Notes under the pieces: model-generated | The model's database searches: none | What the model was told of the DNA's origin: nothing | The model's input: the letters and a program-made list of their open reading frames with translations, nothing else | In this document: positions 63,125 through 64,000 of the stretch, in pieces | Numbering within the stretch: the stretch's first letter is position 1 | Layout of the letters: each line of letters opens with the position of its first letter | Position numbers and translations under genes: made by a program | Source of the DNA: Paenibacillus_E sp042676385 | GTDB taxonomy: Bacteria; Bacillota; Bacilli; Paenibacillales; NBRC-103111 | DNA: 64,000 bases | NCBI RefSeq assembly: GCF_042676385.1 | Contig: NZ_JBHTHA010000050.1 | Location: forward strand, 1 to 64,000 | Direction of reading: 5' to 3'

Positions 63125-64000
63125 TTATTTGCTGCTCTTCGCCCATTCGTCGAGCTGCTTTTGCTTCTCGGCAATAATTTTATCGATGCCGGCGGATTTC
63201 AGCTTCGAGATAAACTCCGGCAAAACTTTATCCGGATCGACGCTTCCCGTTTCTAGCGGCAGCTTGTACTGCGTCACCACGTTGGTCACGGCGGCGTATT
63301 CCGCTTTGACCGGACTTGCGTCGAACGTAAAGCCGAGCGCCTTGGACTTCATAGCCGTTTTGTTGAACTGGTCCATCTTCTCCCAAATTTTCGGGTCGTC
63401 TCCATTGAATACATGGGACAGGAACTGATTACCGAACAGCCATCCCATATTCACGCTGTAGCCCGATGTTTTGGAGTCGACTCCTTGCGGGTAATCGATG
63501 ACGTTATCCGATTTGACGACATAATGTTTCCCTTCGACGCCCCAATCGAACAGGTTGACAATATCCTTGTCCGTATACATCAGGTTCAAGAAATCCATTG
63601 CTTTTTCCGGCGTTTTGGAATTGATCGGAATTCCCCACATGACACCTGTAACGGTCGTCGTTGTGGATACCGGCGGTCTCAGACTTGCCGTAATGACAGG
63701 CACGCCGCTGCTCTTCGATTCCTGCAGTTCGAAGCCGGGCTTCATATTCGCCATATAAGCGAAACCGCGGCCAGATTTGATCAGATCGAACTGGGAAGTC
63801 TTATTCGTAGCGGCATCTTTCAGGATTAAGCCCGACGTGTACCAGCCTCTCATCTTTTTAACGAACTGCGCATATTCCTGGGTCTCGTATAGATTGACCG
63901 CTTTCAGGTTATTATCATAATTCGGCAGCACGCCGATCGAATCTCCGAGTATATCGTACCAGGGATACACATCCAGCATGGATCTGCCGATGGCGCTCGG
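63125..64000 (-). CDS. Sugar ABC transporter solute-binding protein, locus C (C-terminal part)
   Basis: The reading frame is open to the window edge, so the N terminus with its lipoprotein signal lies outside. About 291 residues are visible: YPWYDILGDSIGVLPNYDNN, NSKTPEKAMDFLNLMYTDKD, KALGFTFDASPVKAEYAAVT and the ending DKIIAEKQKQLDEWAKSSK. These blocks line up with the locus B binding protein over the same region. It probably feeds the permeases at 58743-60553. Confidence 0.88.
   Translation of the reverse strand, partial: PSAIGRSMLDVYPWYDILGDSIGVLPNYDNNLKAVNLYETQEYAQFVKKMRGWYTSGLILKDAATNKTSQFDLIKSGRGFAYMANMKPGFELQESKSSGVPVITASLRPPVSTTTTVTGVMWGIPINSKTPEKAMDFLNLMYTDKDIVNLFDWGVEGKHYVVKSDNVIDYPQGVDSKTSGYSVNMGWLFGNQFLSHVFNGDDPKIWEKMDQFNKTAMKSKALGFTFDASPVKAEYAAVTNVVTQYKLPLETGSVDPDKVLPEFISKLKSAGIDKIIAEKQKQLDEWAKSSK

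Overview
The window looks like a chromosomal segment of a Paenibacillus-type, spore-forming Firmicute rich in glycoside hydrolases. Evidence: strong AGGAGG-type ribosome binding sites, a SpoVB-like flippase, a CwlJ/SleB-type hydrolase, an SLH-domain surface protein, and repeated LplABC/YtcP-YteP sugar ABC transporters paired with YesM/YesN-type two-component systems. Calls come from reading the sequence and recognising families; no database search was run.

Layout. (1) 1-3000: the 5' end of a group IIC intron at the left edge, inserted just beyond the terminator hairpin of an acetyltransferase/toroid fusion gene; a divergent AraC regulator; a LysR remnant. (2) 3053-13323, locus A: a YesM/YesN pair, two permeases, a solute-binding lipoprotein and a large GH106-like hydrolase, with a promoter carrying a CcpA (cre) site. 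(3) 13494-35030, an accessory stretch: SpoVB-like protein, CwlJ-like hydrolase, HxlR with divergent oxidoreductases, nucleotide-handling P-loop proteins, a frameshifted histidine kinase, tandem 51-bp palindromic repeats, a PadR/pentapeptide/beta-lactamase-like operon, an MFS transporter, a 1097-aa SLH protein, an SDR with a TetR regulator, and many gene remnants. (4) 35031-50822, locus B: GH78, GH2 beta-glucuronidase, GH43, solute-binding protein, YesN/YesM, two permeases, SDR and GH1. (5) 50890-64000, a TnsA remnant and an SDR remnant, then GH35, GH3, a second GH3 and locus C (two permeases, GH2, and a solute-binding protein cut by the right edge).

How it works together. Loci B and C look like import-and-cleave units for plant-derived oligosaccharides or glycosides containing rhamnose, glucuronate, xylose/arabinose, glucose and galactose. 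Six places carry one 66-bp promoter architecture: two AAGTCGT-like half-sites 22 bp apart, a GTTAG box, exactly 20 nt, then a TATGAT-like -10. Five lie ahead of GH1, permease B1, solute-binding protein B, GH43 and permease C1. The sixth points at no intact gene. The simplest reading is a regulon driven by the YesN-type regulator of locus B; this is the most system-like signal in the window.

A second theme is genome decay. At least nine remnants are visible, and four of them (LysR, methyltransferase, NUDIX, SDR) keep both ends but have lost the middle. Three frameshifts are single A losses in A-tracts, so some could be sequencing errors.
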